From: Shimazuella alba
GTDB taxonomy: Bacteria; Bacillota; Bacilli; Thermoactinomycetales; Thermoactinomycetaceae
Length of the DNA stretch: 47,311 bases
Assembly: GCF_009831235.1 (NCBI RefSeq)
Contig: NZ_WUUL01000020.1
Span: forward strand, 1-47,311
Direction: 5' to 3'
This document shows, in pieces, positions 23,609 through 31,437 of this stretch. The notes under the pieces were generated by a model. It was not told the DNA's origin and made no database searches. It was given only the letters and a program-made list of their open reading frames with translations. How positions within the stretch are numbered: position 1 is the stretch's first letter; every line of letters begins with the position of its first letter. The translations under genes were made by a program, and so were the position numbers.

Positions 23609-24904
23609 ATGTACACAACCCTTTTAGCTATTGGCATTTTTTTGATTATCTATGCTCTCATTATCACCGAAAAATGGAATCGAGCCGTGGTAGCCCTTTT
23701 AGGTGCATCCATTATGGTCCTTGCAGGCATTGTAGATGTTCATCAAGTTTTTACCCATTATATCGAATGGAACACCATTGCCCTATTAATCGGCATGATG
23801 ATCTTAGTCACCATTACCAATACAACAGGTGTTTTTCAGTGGTTAGCGATTAAGACAGCAAAGTCAGTGAAAGGCAACCCGATTCATTTGTTAATTATGT
23901 TATCACTACTCACTGCTTTTGCATCTGCATTGTTAGACAATGTAACCACTGTTTTACTGATCGTTCCCATTACTTTTTCGATTACTCGTATTCTAAAAGT
24001 GAATCCTGTACCTTATCTGATTTCCGAAGTAATCGCTTCCAATATCGGTGGAACTGCTACCTTAATTGGAGATCCTCCAAATATCATGATAGGTGCTGCA
24101 AACAAGCATTTAACTTTTAATTCTTTTCTCATTCATCTTGGTCCGATTGCAGCCATTATTCTTGTGGTCACGCTTATCATGCTGTATTTCATTTATCGAA
24201 ATAAGCTCATGGTATCAGAGGAAGATAAACAGCAATTGGTCAACTTGGATGAAAACGAATCCATTGAAAACATTCCGTTGATGAAAAAATCACTTTTTGT
24301 ATTGGGACTTACAATTGTTGGTTTTACCCTTCACTCCATCCTGCACGTTGAAGCATCTGTCATAGCTTTTGCAGGGGCTAGTCTCTTACTGTTAATCGGA
24401 TTAAATGAACATCAAATAGAAAAAACATTTGCATCTGTTGAATGGACCACGATTTTCTTCTTTGCAGGATTGTTTACATTGGTGGGAGGCTTACAAGAAG
24501 TAGGGGTTATCAAACAGATTGCGAAATACGTACTGGATATTACAAATGGAGATTTATCTCTTGCTGCTATTTTTATCTTATGGATTTCAGGAATTGCGTC
24601 TGCCACGATAGACAATATCCCTTTTGTTGCTACCATGATTCCTTTGATTCAGGAAATGGCAGCCAGTCTAGGCATGGCTGTGAACGCACCTCAGATCAAT
24701 ACATTATGGTGGTCTTTGGCATTAGGCGCATGCTTAGGTGGCAATGGTACAATTCTAGGAGCTTCCGCTAATGTAATCGTTGCGAGCATTGCCTCCAAAG
24801 AGGGAAAAGGTTTCAGTTACATGGAATTTTTAAAAATCGGTGCCCCCATCACTTTGGTCTCCTTGATCATTGCAAATATCTATCTATTTATCCGCTATTT
24901 ATAA
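23609..24904 (+). CDS. ArsB/NhaD-superfamily ion transporter
   Basis: A 431-aa membrane protein with about eleven to twelve hydrophobic segments in two inverted halves. Each half has the family hairpin motif: LLDNVTTVLLIVP with NIGGTATLIGDPPNIMIG in the first, ATIDNIPFVATMIP with LGGNGTILGASANVIVAS in the second. The family (ArsB, NhaD, P-protein, SLC13-like) moves anions or exchanges cations for protons. The specific ion cannot be named. The RBS AAAAGGTGGG lies about 6 bases before the ATG. A hairpin-bearing leader suggests regulated expression. No ars genes lie nearby, which argues mildly against an arsenite role. Confidence 0.88.
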   Translation: MYTTLLAIGIFLIIYALIITEKWNRAVVALLGASIMVLAGIVDVHQVFTHYIEWNTIALLIGMMILVTITNTTGVFQWLAIKTAKSVKGNPIHLLIMLSLLTAFASALLDNVTTVLLIVPITFSITRILKVNPVPYLISEVIASNIGGTATLIGDPPNIMIGAANKHLTFNSFLIHLGPIAAIILVVTLIMLYFIYRNKLMVSEEDKQQLVNLDENESIENIPLMKKSLFVLGLTIVGFTLHSILHVEASVIAFAGASLLLLIGLNEHQIEKTFASVEWTTIFFFAGLFTLVGGLQEVGVIKQIAKYVLDITNGDLSLAAIFILWISGIASATIDNIPFVATMIPLIQEMAASLGMAVNAPQINTLWWSLALGACLGGNGTILGASANVIVASIASKEGKGFSYMEFLKIGAPITLVSLIIANIYLFIRYL

Positions 24905-25173
24905 TTAAAAGATCGGGATATCCCTATTAGGAATATTTCTGCATTAAAATCTAGTTCCCATATTTTTAACTAAAAAAATCGTTAAGAGTTATTCAATGCT
25001 TAAATATAGATGGATTTCTTTCTAACTGAAACTTAATCATAAGTTTGTACAAAAAATCCATATTTTTCTAGCCATTCTGCTATAAACACATTTTTAATAT
25101 CTGTTACTCCATGAGATTGCAACTGGAAAACTTTTGTATCCGCACCAACTGAAAGATAAGGAGATAAGTCTAT

Positions 25174-26019
25174 TTGTCTATGAAACAAGTTGTAAAAACA
25201 ACGAATGGGCCCATTGAATATCGATTAACTGGAAAAGGAGAATCCATGATTCTGATTCTAAATGGTGGACATTGTTCGAATTGTACTTTTCCCATCCCAT
25301 TTGAAACGTTTTTAACTAATCATGGATATCAGCTAATGATTCCATCACGGCCCGGTTACGGTAATACCCCATCTTCCACTGGTCGAACGGCAGAACAGTT
25401 TGCCGATATGCTCATAGAAGTGTTGGATGTGCTAGACATCTCATCTGTTACTGTTCTAGCTATTTCTGCCGGCGGCCGAACTGCTTTACAATTGGCTGGC
25501 AGGCATCCAGATCGAGTGGAGAAATTAATTCTACAAGGTGCGCTCACCCATGATGATTGGCCAGATAAAAAAATAAAGCTTCTTTCTTATTTATTATTTA
25601 ATCCTGTAGTAGAAAAGGGTCTTTGGCATTTTTTCCGCTTTCTCATTCAAAAGTATCCACTTGGAGCTCTAAAAATAATGATGAAAAGTTTTACGACTCA
25701 ACCAGTAGAGCAAGTAATCAGACAAATGAGTGATGAGCAGCAAATGGAAGCAATAAGTTTTTTGCGGCTTCTTCAATCTGGCTCTGGATTTTTGAATGAT
25801 ATTCGTCATCGATCAGGAGATCTAAGTCGTATCCAAGCTCCTGCCTTGATTATTCATAGTAAAAATGATGGAAGTAACCCTGTTACTCATGCGGAATATG
25901 CAGCGAAACACATCCCACATGCAGAGTTATTTCTTTCAGATGCAGAGAGTCACCTTATATGGTTTAGTGACCATCACAAAATTATTAAAGAGAAAGTAGT
26001 TCAATTTTTAAAAACATAA
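25174..26019 (+). CDS. Alpha/beta hydrolase
   Basis: A 281-aa alpha/beta-hydrolase-fold protein, soluble. It has an oxyanion-hole region LNGGHCSN (about 29-36), nucleophile elbow AISAGG with Ser98, acid region HSKNDGSNP and catalytic His in ESHLIW (about 262). The elbow reads A-x-S-A-G, where G-x-S-x-G is usual. The substrate is unknown. AAGGAGATAAG lies 10 bases before a TTG at 25174; the ATG two codons later (25180) is the alternative but sits 16 bases away. The gene ends 14 bases before the convergent TetR gene. Confidence 0.85.
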   Translation: MSMKQVVKTTNGPIEYRLTGKGESMILILNGGHCSNCTFPIPFETFLTNHGYQLMIPSRPGYGNTPSSTGRTAEQFADMLIEVLDVLDISSVTVLAISAGGRTALQLAGRHPDRVEKLILQGALTHDDWPDKKIKLLSYLLFNPVVEKGLWHFFRFLIQKYPLGALKIMMKSFTTQPVEQVIRQMSDEQQMEAISFLRLLQSGSGFLNDIRHRSGDLSRIQAPALIIHSKNDGSNPVTHAEYAAKHIPHAELFLSDAESHLIWFSDHHKIIKEKVVQFLKT

Positions 26020-26033
26020 ACGCTTAACATTTC

Positions 26034-26633
26034 CTATGTAATTGTTTTTCTGTTCGGGGTTCCAATAAGACCATAGTACAACAAGTGGTCCAAATCCCGA
26101 AGCATGGATGGATTGGTTTGTGCAAAGAATCCTGGTTTTGCTAAGGCTTCTTTAAACATGTGAATATAAAATAAAATAGACTCCAACGAAATACCTGAAT
26201 GAATACAGCCTTCTTTTTTCCCTTCTTTCACAAGTTTTGTGAAAAATGGCAGGGTTTTCGTTTGATAAAATTCTTCTATATATGTTTTGATGACTACATC
26301 ATCCAAGTGACTTTGTAATAAGTTTACTTGTATATTTTCCTCTGTTTCTTCCTGATCTATCATTATCTTTTTCATTTTCTCGTGAAAAGGGATATCTTGC
26401 GATAGGATAGCTTCATACACTGCTATCCTATTTTCCATAATAAAAAATAGAGTACTGCGAATTAGTTGATCTTTACTTTCAAAATAATTGTAGATGGTTA
26501 CAGGTGAAACATTTGCTTTTTTGGCTACCTCTGCGATACTCATTTTTTTTGCACCATAAGTGCAGAGCAAATCAAATGCCGTTCTTAAAATCTGTTCTTT
26601 TTTCTTTTCTGTTCGGAGTATATACCCGTTCAT
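26034..26633 (-). CDS. TetR-family regulator divergent from P450
   Basis: A 199-aa TetR repressor. The N-terminal HTH lies at about 12-58 (ILRTAFDLLCTYGAKKMSIA, NVSPVTIYNYFESKDQL) and a variable ligand-binding domain follows. GAGGTGAG precedes the ATG. It is transcribed away from the P450 gene at 26770 with a 136-base shared region, so it most likely controls the P450 and itself. Confidence 0.9.
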   Translation of the reverse strand: MNGYILRTEKKKEQILRTAFDLLCTYGAKKMSIAEVAKKANVSPVTIYNYFESKDQLIRSTLFFIMENRIAVYEAILSQDIPFHEKMKKIMIDQEETEENIQVNLLQSHLDDVVIKTYIEEFYQTKTLPFFTKLVKEGKKEGCIHSGISLESILFYIHMFKEALAKPGFFAQTNPSMLRDLDHLLYYGLIGTPNRKTIT

Positions 26634-26663
26634 TTAACTCACCTCATAGATGAATGATTTGTA

Positions 26664-26746
26664 TATTTATAATAAATTTTATTCAAAATCTATTCCCGTT
26701 CTGTCTATTTTAGCATAAAATGAATAATAAGTAATAAATTATTTCA
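26664..26746. promoter_or_regulatory. Candidate TetR operator region between tetR and P450
   Basis: TGAATAATAAGTAATAAATT followed by ATTTCA (26721-26746) is an imperfect inverted repeat built on TGAA(A)TAAT. A related TGAATAAAATTTATTAT lies on the minus strand around 26664-26690. I could not settle the promoters in this very AT-rich DNA. Confidence 0.35.
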
Positions 26747-26769
26747 TTTCAATCAAAAGAGGTGCCCTT

Positions 26770-28176
26770 ATGGGGAATAGAAATATGAATAGTACAAAAG
26801 ATCGGAAACATATACCTGGCCCACGCTCTTTATTTGGAAGGTATATGAATTTGCTTCGATTCTATCGTAACCCTTTTACCTATTCCCGTTGGTTACATGA
26901 TGAGTATGGAAAAATCGTTGCACTGGGTCAAGAAGATAATCCCTCCTATGTTTTTGCTTTTGGTTCTGAATATAACCAACAAATTCTGACTGATCCGGAT
27001 TTATTCCAGATTAGCTCTTCCCTTCTGAAAATTCCAGAAGAGTCTATCCTTGGAAAAATGTTTTATAACAATTTAATCTTAATGACAGGAGAGAAACACA
27101 AAAAACATCGTCGACTCATGCAGCCAGCTTTTCATCGACAACAAATTGCATCTTACTGTAGCGATATGGTTCAATTAACACATCAACTTGGGGATCATTG
27201 GGAAACGAAAGGTCAAATCGAATTAAATCATGAAATGAAAAAATTGACACAACGGATTGCTGTAAAAACCTTGTTTGGGTTATATAACGAAGAAGAACTA
27301 GATGAAATGGGTGGATACATTCATAAGATGACAAAATCTATGTTATGGGTTACCCTTGCACCTATTAATATTCCAGGAACACCTTATTACCAAGCTGTGC
27401 AGTGTACGAGACAATTGGATACCAAAATCCGAGCAATGATTACAAGAAAACAATCAGAGGCAAACGCAACAGATGTACTTGCATCGTTAATACAGGCTCG
27501 TGATGAGGATGGTACTCAGCTAAGTGATGAAGAACTCGTTGGTCATGCTTTTACCCTCTACGTAGCTGGTCATGAGACAACTGCTAATGCACTCACTTGG
27601 TCGATATTTCTACTCAGTCAACATCCGGATATACTTAAAAATCTCTTGGAAGAACTAGATGGAATCCTAAATGGCAGTGACCCATCGCTCGAAAACCTTT
27701 CTTCTTTGTCGTTATTGGATGGTGTGATAAAAGAAAGTCTACGTCTGTTACCTCCTGCAGGTATTGGTGTGCGAATCACTTCTAAATCTTGCGAATTGGG
27801 AGGTTATATGATTCCCAAAGGAACCAATATCTTCTTTAATCAAATGATTACACATCGATTACCTGATCTTTATGAAGAACCTGATCGTTTCAAACCAGAA
27901 CGTTGGGATTCTATCAAACGATCTCCTTATGAATATCTTCCTTTTAGTGCTGGGCAGCATATGTGCATAGGTTGGAACTTTGCTACACAGGAAATGAAAG
28001 TGGTACTTGCAATACTCCTTCAACGGTTTCGTTTTGCTGTAATTCCGGGTTCAAAGATTTCTCCTAATATGATGATGCGTCCCATTCATGGAATGCCTAT
28101 GAAACTGGTTCCCCAAGATGGTCAATTCCATAAAGTTTCTGTTCGTGGGACAATTAACCTATATATAGATTTATGA
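26770..28176 (+). CDS. Cytochrome P450 (class-E-like), 468 aa
   Basis: A soluble P450 with all core motifs: I-helix AGHETTAN (about 269-276), K-helix ESLR, PERW meander (KPERWDS) and the heme loop FSAGQHMCIG with Cys399 as heme ligand. The heme-propionate arginine of FxxGxRxCxG is His here, a variation also seen in CYP51-type sequences. The N-terminus lacks a membrane anchor but has IPGPRS, as in eukaryotic-like and fatty-acid-type bacterial P450s. It oxidises an unknown hydrophobic substrate and needs separate redox partners, none of which is adjacent. It is controlled presumably by the divergent TetR. The RBS is AAGAGGTG, and a clear terminator follows. Confidence 0.93.
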   Translation: MGNRNMNSTKDRKHIPGPRSLFGRYMNLLRFYRNPFTYSRWLHDEYGKIVALGQEDNPSYVFAFGSEYNQQILTDPDLFQISSSLLKIPEESILGKMFYNNLILMTGEKHKKHRRLMQPAFHRQQIASYCSDMVQLTHQLGDHWETKGQIELNHEMKKLTQRIAVKTLFGLYNEEELDEMGGYIHKMTKSMLWVTLAPINIPGTPYYQAVQCTRQLDTKIRAMITRKQSEANATDVLASLIQARDEDGTQLSDEELVGHAFTLYVAGHETTANALTWSIFLLSQHPDILKNLLEELDGILNGSDPSLENLSSLSLLDGVIKESLRLLPPAGIGVRITSKSCELGGYMIPKGTNIFFNQMITHRLPDLYEEPDRFKPERWDSIKRSPYEYLPFSAGQHMCIGWNFATQEMKVVLAILLQRFRFAVIPGSKISPNMMMRPIHGMPMKLVPQDGQFHKVSVRGTINLYIDL

Positions 28177-28237
28177 TCTTAGGGAAAATCTTGATTGAGT
28201 TGAAATCTTCTACTCGAAGATAGGGCTGTAATTGAAT

Positions 28238-28271
28238 AGATGAGCTTTTTGTTAAGGAAGCTCATCTTTGT
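28238..28271 (+). terminator. Terminator of the P450 gene
   Basis: AGATGAGCTT and AAGCTCATCT form a perfect 10-bp stem followed by TTGTTTCTT on the plus strand. Confidence 0.8.
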
Positions 28272-28312
28272 TTCTTACTGTGAAGTTTGGTTGATAACAA
28301 GCAGAGGATGTG

Positions 28313-29635
28313 CTAACCAGTTAGAACATCTTCGTTTGGATAACGAATTTTATCATGTTTCGGTGTTGCTAGTGAAAAGGCAAAAGTTAAAGGGCCTAAT
28401 TTACCTAAAAACATAATAAATACAATAATAATCTTACCAATATCAGAAAGACTTGCCGTGAGTCCCATAGACAAACCTACCGTACCAAAAGCGGAAATAA
28501 CTTCAAATAATATTTTTAGAAACGGATCTGGCTCCGTAATATTTAAAATAAATACAGCTAAGAAAATGAATAAAATACTAATGGTCGAAATAGCAAGTGA
28601 TCGAATAACAATTTGAACTTTGATTGCTCTATTTCCAATCTTAATCTGCGTTTTTTGTCTCAAAAAGGTTAGTACGGAAAGAACAATTACCAAAAATGTA
28701 GTAAGTTTTATTCCTCCCCCTGTCGAAGCACTTCCTGCTCCCACAAACATGAGTAGTAGCATGAATGAAATCGTTCCTTCATGCAAACTCCCAATATCCA
28801 GTGTATTAAACCCTGCTGTACGAGGGGTTACAGCTTGGAAATAAGATGCCCACAGTTTATCACCTAGTGATGCTAATGTCCCTAACGTTTTAGGATTATG
28901 ATATTCTAAAGCAAAAACAATCATCATTGCAAACAAATTAATAACCAGAGTACCAACTATCATTAGTTTGGAATGAAGGCTTAATTTCTTAAAACTACGT
29001 TTGTGCCAGGTATCTGATAAAACAGTAAAACCTATTCCCCCTACAATAAATAGAAACGATATCACAAGGTTTACTAATGGATCTCCTACATATCTCATCA
29101 AGTTGTCTGGCCATATCGAGAACCCTGCATTGTTAAAAGCAGATATAGAATGAAAAAGGCTATCAAACATCCCTTTCTCCCAGCCATATTCTGGAACCCA
29201 CTTTATAGCCAAAATCAACATAGCAATGATTTCAATGGTGATGGAGTAGATAAATAGATTTTGAACTAATTTTATTACCCCACCTAGAGATGTTTGGTTG
29301 AGAGCATGTTGAATGATTAATCGCTCTTTTAACCCAATCTTTTTCCCTAGCATGATAAAAATGAGTACTGCAAAAGACATAATTCCTAAACCACCAACTT
29401 GTATCAATATAAGAATTACACATTGACCAAAAGTGGTATAGGCAGTACCTGTATCTACTACTGCAAGCCCCGTTACTGTCATAGCAGATGTTGCTGTAAA
29501 TAATGCATCCGTCCAACTAATAAAATTCGTTGTGGAAATAGGTAATTTTAACAGGATCGTTCCTAAGATAATAAAGAATAAAAAAACAACTACTAGGAGC
29601 TGAGAAGGATTTAACTTAATATATTTAAAGTTCAT
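28313..29635 (-). CDS. Potassium channel subunit, KtrB/KtrD (TrkH/HKT) family
   Basis: A 440-aa membrane protein of four M1-P-M2 repeats with the selectivity-filter glycines visible (TSAMTVTGLAVVDTG, SAFNNAGFSIW, VTPRTAGFNTLD, SAFGTVGLSMG). The third pore repeat is followed by the flexible gating stretch FVGAGSASTGGGIK. It takes up potassium, gated by a cytosolic KtrA/KtrC ring that binds ATP/ADP and cyclic-di-AMP. The start at 29635 follows AAGAAGGAG; the RBS overlaps the end of the upstream ktrA remnant. The partner gene ktrA directly upstream is frame-disrupted, so this channel may depend on a KtrA/C encoded elsewhere. Confidence 0.93.
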   Translation of the reverse strand: MNFKYIKLNPSQLLVVVFLFFIILGTILLKLPISTTNFISWTDALFTATSAMTVTGLAVVDTGTAYTTFGQCVILILIQVGGLGIMSFAVLIFIMLGKKIGLKERLIIQHALNQTSLGGVIKLVQNLFIYSITIEIIAMLILAIKWVPEYGWEKGMFDSLFHSISAFNNAGFSIWPDNLMRYVGDPLVNLVISFLFIVGGIGFTVLSDTWHKRSFKKLSLHSKLMIVGTLVINLFAMMIVFALEYHNPKTLGTLASLGDKLWASYFQAVTPRTAGFNTLDIGSLHEGTISFMLLLMFVGAGSASTGGGIKLTTFLVIVLSVLTFLRQKTQIKIGNRAIKVQIVIRSLAISTISILFIFLAVFILNITEPDPFLKILFEVISAFGTVGLSMGLTASLSDIGKIIIVFIMFLGKLGPLTFAFSLATPKHDKIRYPNEDVLTG

Positions 29636-29636
29636 T

Positions 29637-30281
29637 TTAAACTCCTTCTTCTTCAAACTGCAGAATGTCTTGATTGTGTCCGATAACAATTAACACATCA
29701 TCTTTATAGATAACTTCTTCAGCCGAAGGAGAAATAATAAATGTACCCTGTCGTTGAATATCAACAATCGTACATCCATAATTTGCACGTACATTGAGTG
29801 ATGATCCAGTTTTTGTGTGGCGATAATCTCTACCATACTATAGTCTTTGGATAGCTCAATAAAATCAATCATTTTATCGGATACAATAAGATGAGCAATC
29901 CTTTTCACCATATCACGTTCTGGATGAATGACTTTATCCACACCAATTTTCTCAAGAACTTTTTGCATGGGAATCATTTTGCGCTTTCGTCCAAACTTTA
30001 CGGACACCCATATCTTTTAATAATAAGGAGGTTAATATACTGGACTGTATTTCGTCTCCAAAAGAAACGAAGGCATGATCAACGTTGCGAATCCCAAGCT
30101 GTTTTAGGATAGTTTCATCGCTTGCATTTGCACAAACTGAATGTGTGGCATAATTTACATATTCATTGACTTTTCCTTCATCTTTATCAATTGCTACTAC
30201 TTCCATACCCATATCATGGAACTCTTTTACAATTGTCGCTCCAAAACGTCCTAAACCAAACACAGCAAATGATTTTTTCAT
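29637..30281 (-). pseudogene. KtrA/KtrC-type regulatory subunit, frame-disrupted
   Basis: The N-terminus is good: MKKSFAVFGLGRFGATIVKE is an RCK/TrkA-N Rossmann start. At 29960-29964 a run of five A (minus strand) replaces the four needed, so HAK reads into a stop instead of continuing VLEKIGVDKVIHPERD. The new frame runs through SDKMIDFIELSKDYSMVEII to QKLD. Near 29800-29806 a few codons are missing and the frame shifts again to NVRANYGCTIVDIQRQGT, then ends QFEEEGV and a stop one base before ktrB. The family is about 220 aa; about 214 codons remain. Two independent lesions argue for real decay, though a homopolymer sequencing error could explain the first. Confidence 0.85.
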
Positions 30282-30708
30282 CCTATATCTTCCCTACTAC
30301 GTTTTTATAAAGTGTTTGTTTCTTTTTTATAAAAAACACTTTTATCTAAAAAAGATCACAAGTGATTGGTCATTCTCTAGGGATCCTATTATTGTCGATC
30401 TAAAGGTTACACCATTTTCTCCTAACGGTTACGGAGGGAAATGTTGGATTCAGCGGCCACATGTTGGATGCATTTTAACAAAAATCGCACTTCTTCTTTC
30501 AATCTGTAAAGACATTGTAATTTCAATAATTTATGATTTTGATTCATATTTATAGATAGAACCAAAAAATAAAATTTAAAAGAATAACCTTATCGATTAG
30601 AAAGACTTTTATCCACTATACCCCACTAGTGAACTTTCTTTTTGGGTAATTTTAGATGTGCACAATTTACCATTGGCTTATCTATAAATCTATATTGTCA
30701 TAACAAAA
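30282..30708. other. Gene-free stretch upstream of ktrA
   Basis: No RBS-supported gene is visible on either strand. It presumably holds the ktr promoter, which I could not assign. Confidence 0.35.
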
Positions 30709-30734
30709 GAAGTCGCCCAAAATCAGACGACTTC
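30709..30734 (-). terminator. Orphan terminator-like hairpin
   Basis: GAAGTCG pairs with CGACTTC. On the minus strand it is followed by TTTTGTT. Only a tRNA-like scrap lies just upstream on that strand, consistent with a lost tRNA or element end. Confidence 0.5.
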
Positions 30735-30766
30735 CTCTTTGTGCAACTAAAAAAACTTGTTAAAAA

Positions 30767-30793
30767 TGGTGCAGAGGGCTGGACTTGAACTGG
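30767..30793 (-). other. tRNA 3'-end-like remnant
   Basis: On the minus strand GTTCAAGTCCAGCCCTCTGC followed by ACCA looks like a T-loop, T-stem, acceptor strand and CCA end. The upstream T-stem strand does not pair (TCCAG instead of a complement of CCAGC), and no anticodon arm follows, so it is not a working tRNA. T-rich DNA and a hairpin follow it. Confidence 0.35.
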
Positions 30794-30888
30794 AGCAATG
30801 GTCAACCTACCGCAGAAATTTAAGTACTAAGATTGGGGAAATTAAAGGAAACATAAAGTAATGACGCTCTAGAAATACGGGTTAAGTG

Positions 30889-31234
30889 AAAGCATTCAAT
30901 TTTTTAAGACCAAATGGTTGTGGGAAAAGTACCTTTATTTTGCTGTTGGATGAATCAACTACCTATTTGGATATCGTCCGTCTTAGAAATTATAGAGCTC
31001 GTCCAGCATCTAAATGATCGCTTTAGGATCATTGTGATTCTGGTTCTTTATGATTTGAATCATACTTGCCTTTATTACGATCAAGTGATTGTGATGAAAG
31101 AAGGTTTTATTTTTCAAAAGGGCACTCCTAAACAAGTGATGACCAAAAATACCATGCAAGAAATTTTTGGAGTGGATGCGAAGATTGGAACAGATCTGGA
31201 GACCGATAGACCTTACATACGATCTTTGAAATGA
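30889..31234 (+). pseudogene. Iron-type ABC transporter ATPase (FecE/FepC-like), decayed
   Basis: The frame reads KAFNFLRPNGCGKSTF (Walker A) and then directly ILLLDESTTYLDI (Walker B). The roughly 115 residues between them, including the Q-loop and signature, are deleted. A frameshift follows near 30985, after which EIIELVQHLNDRFRIIV, DLNHTCLYYDQVIVMKEG and the family C-terminus up to a stop are readable. Siderophore/iron ABC ATPases are about 255-275 aa. It cannot bind ATP productively. Confidence 0.8.
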
Positions 31235-31256
31235 GATACAAAAAAAACTAGCAAAA

Positions 31257-31281
31257 AGGACTTCTATCCAACAGAAGTCCT
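31257..31281 (-). terminator. Terminator of the PepSY-lipoprotein operon
   Basis: AGGACTTCT pairs perfectly with AGAAGTCCT (9 bp, 7-base loop). On the minus strand it is followed by TTTTTGC. It begins 13 bases after the lipoprotein stop. Confidence 0.75.
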
Positions 31282-31293
31282 CTTCCTATACAT

Positions 31294-31413
31294 TTAGTCC
31301 CCATGATTAGTATGATTAGAATGATCCGTTTTCGTATCGCTACTTCCGCAACCCATTTGGATCAATCCTATCGTAAAAATAAGTATCCCTACTAATATCT
31401 TATTCTTTACCAT
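31294..31413 (-). CDS. 39-aa histidine-rich lipoprotein
   Basis: A very short lipoprotein: MVKNK, hydrophobic segment ILVGILIFTIGLIQMG, then the lipidated Cys at 22, and a mature part of 18 residues ending DHSNHTNHGD. GGAGTG lies 7 bases before the ATG. It follows the PepSY gene by 24 bases and ends just before a terminator, so the two form an operon. The histidines suggest metal binding at the cell surface, echoing the HAHHGDM stretch in the PepSY protein. The function is inferred from this composition; no family is recognised. Confidence 0.65.
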   Translation of the reverse strand: MVKNKILVGILIFTIGLIQMGCGSSDTKTDHSNHTNHGD

Positions 31414-31437
31414 TTTATTTCACTCCTTTTTATGAGT

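Noticed and set aside
30914-31234. A 106-aa intact protein
   Set aside because: The continuous frame is only the C-terminal part of a broken ABC ATPase, with no start signal of its own.
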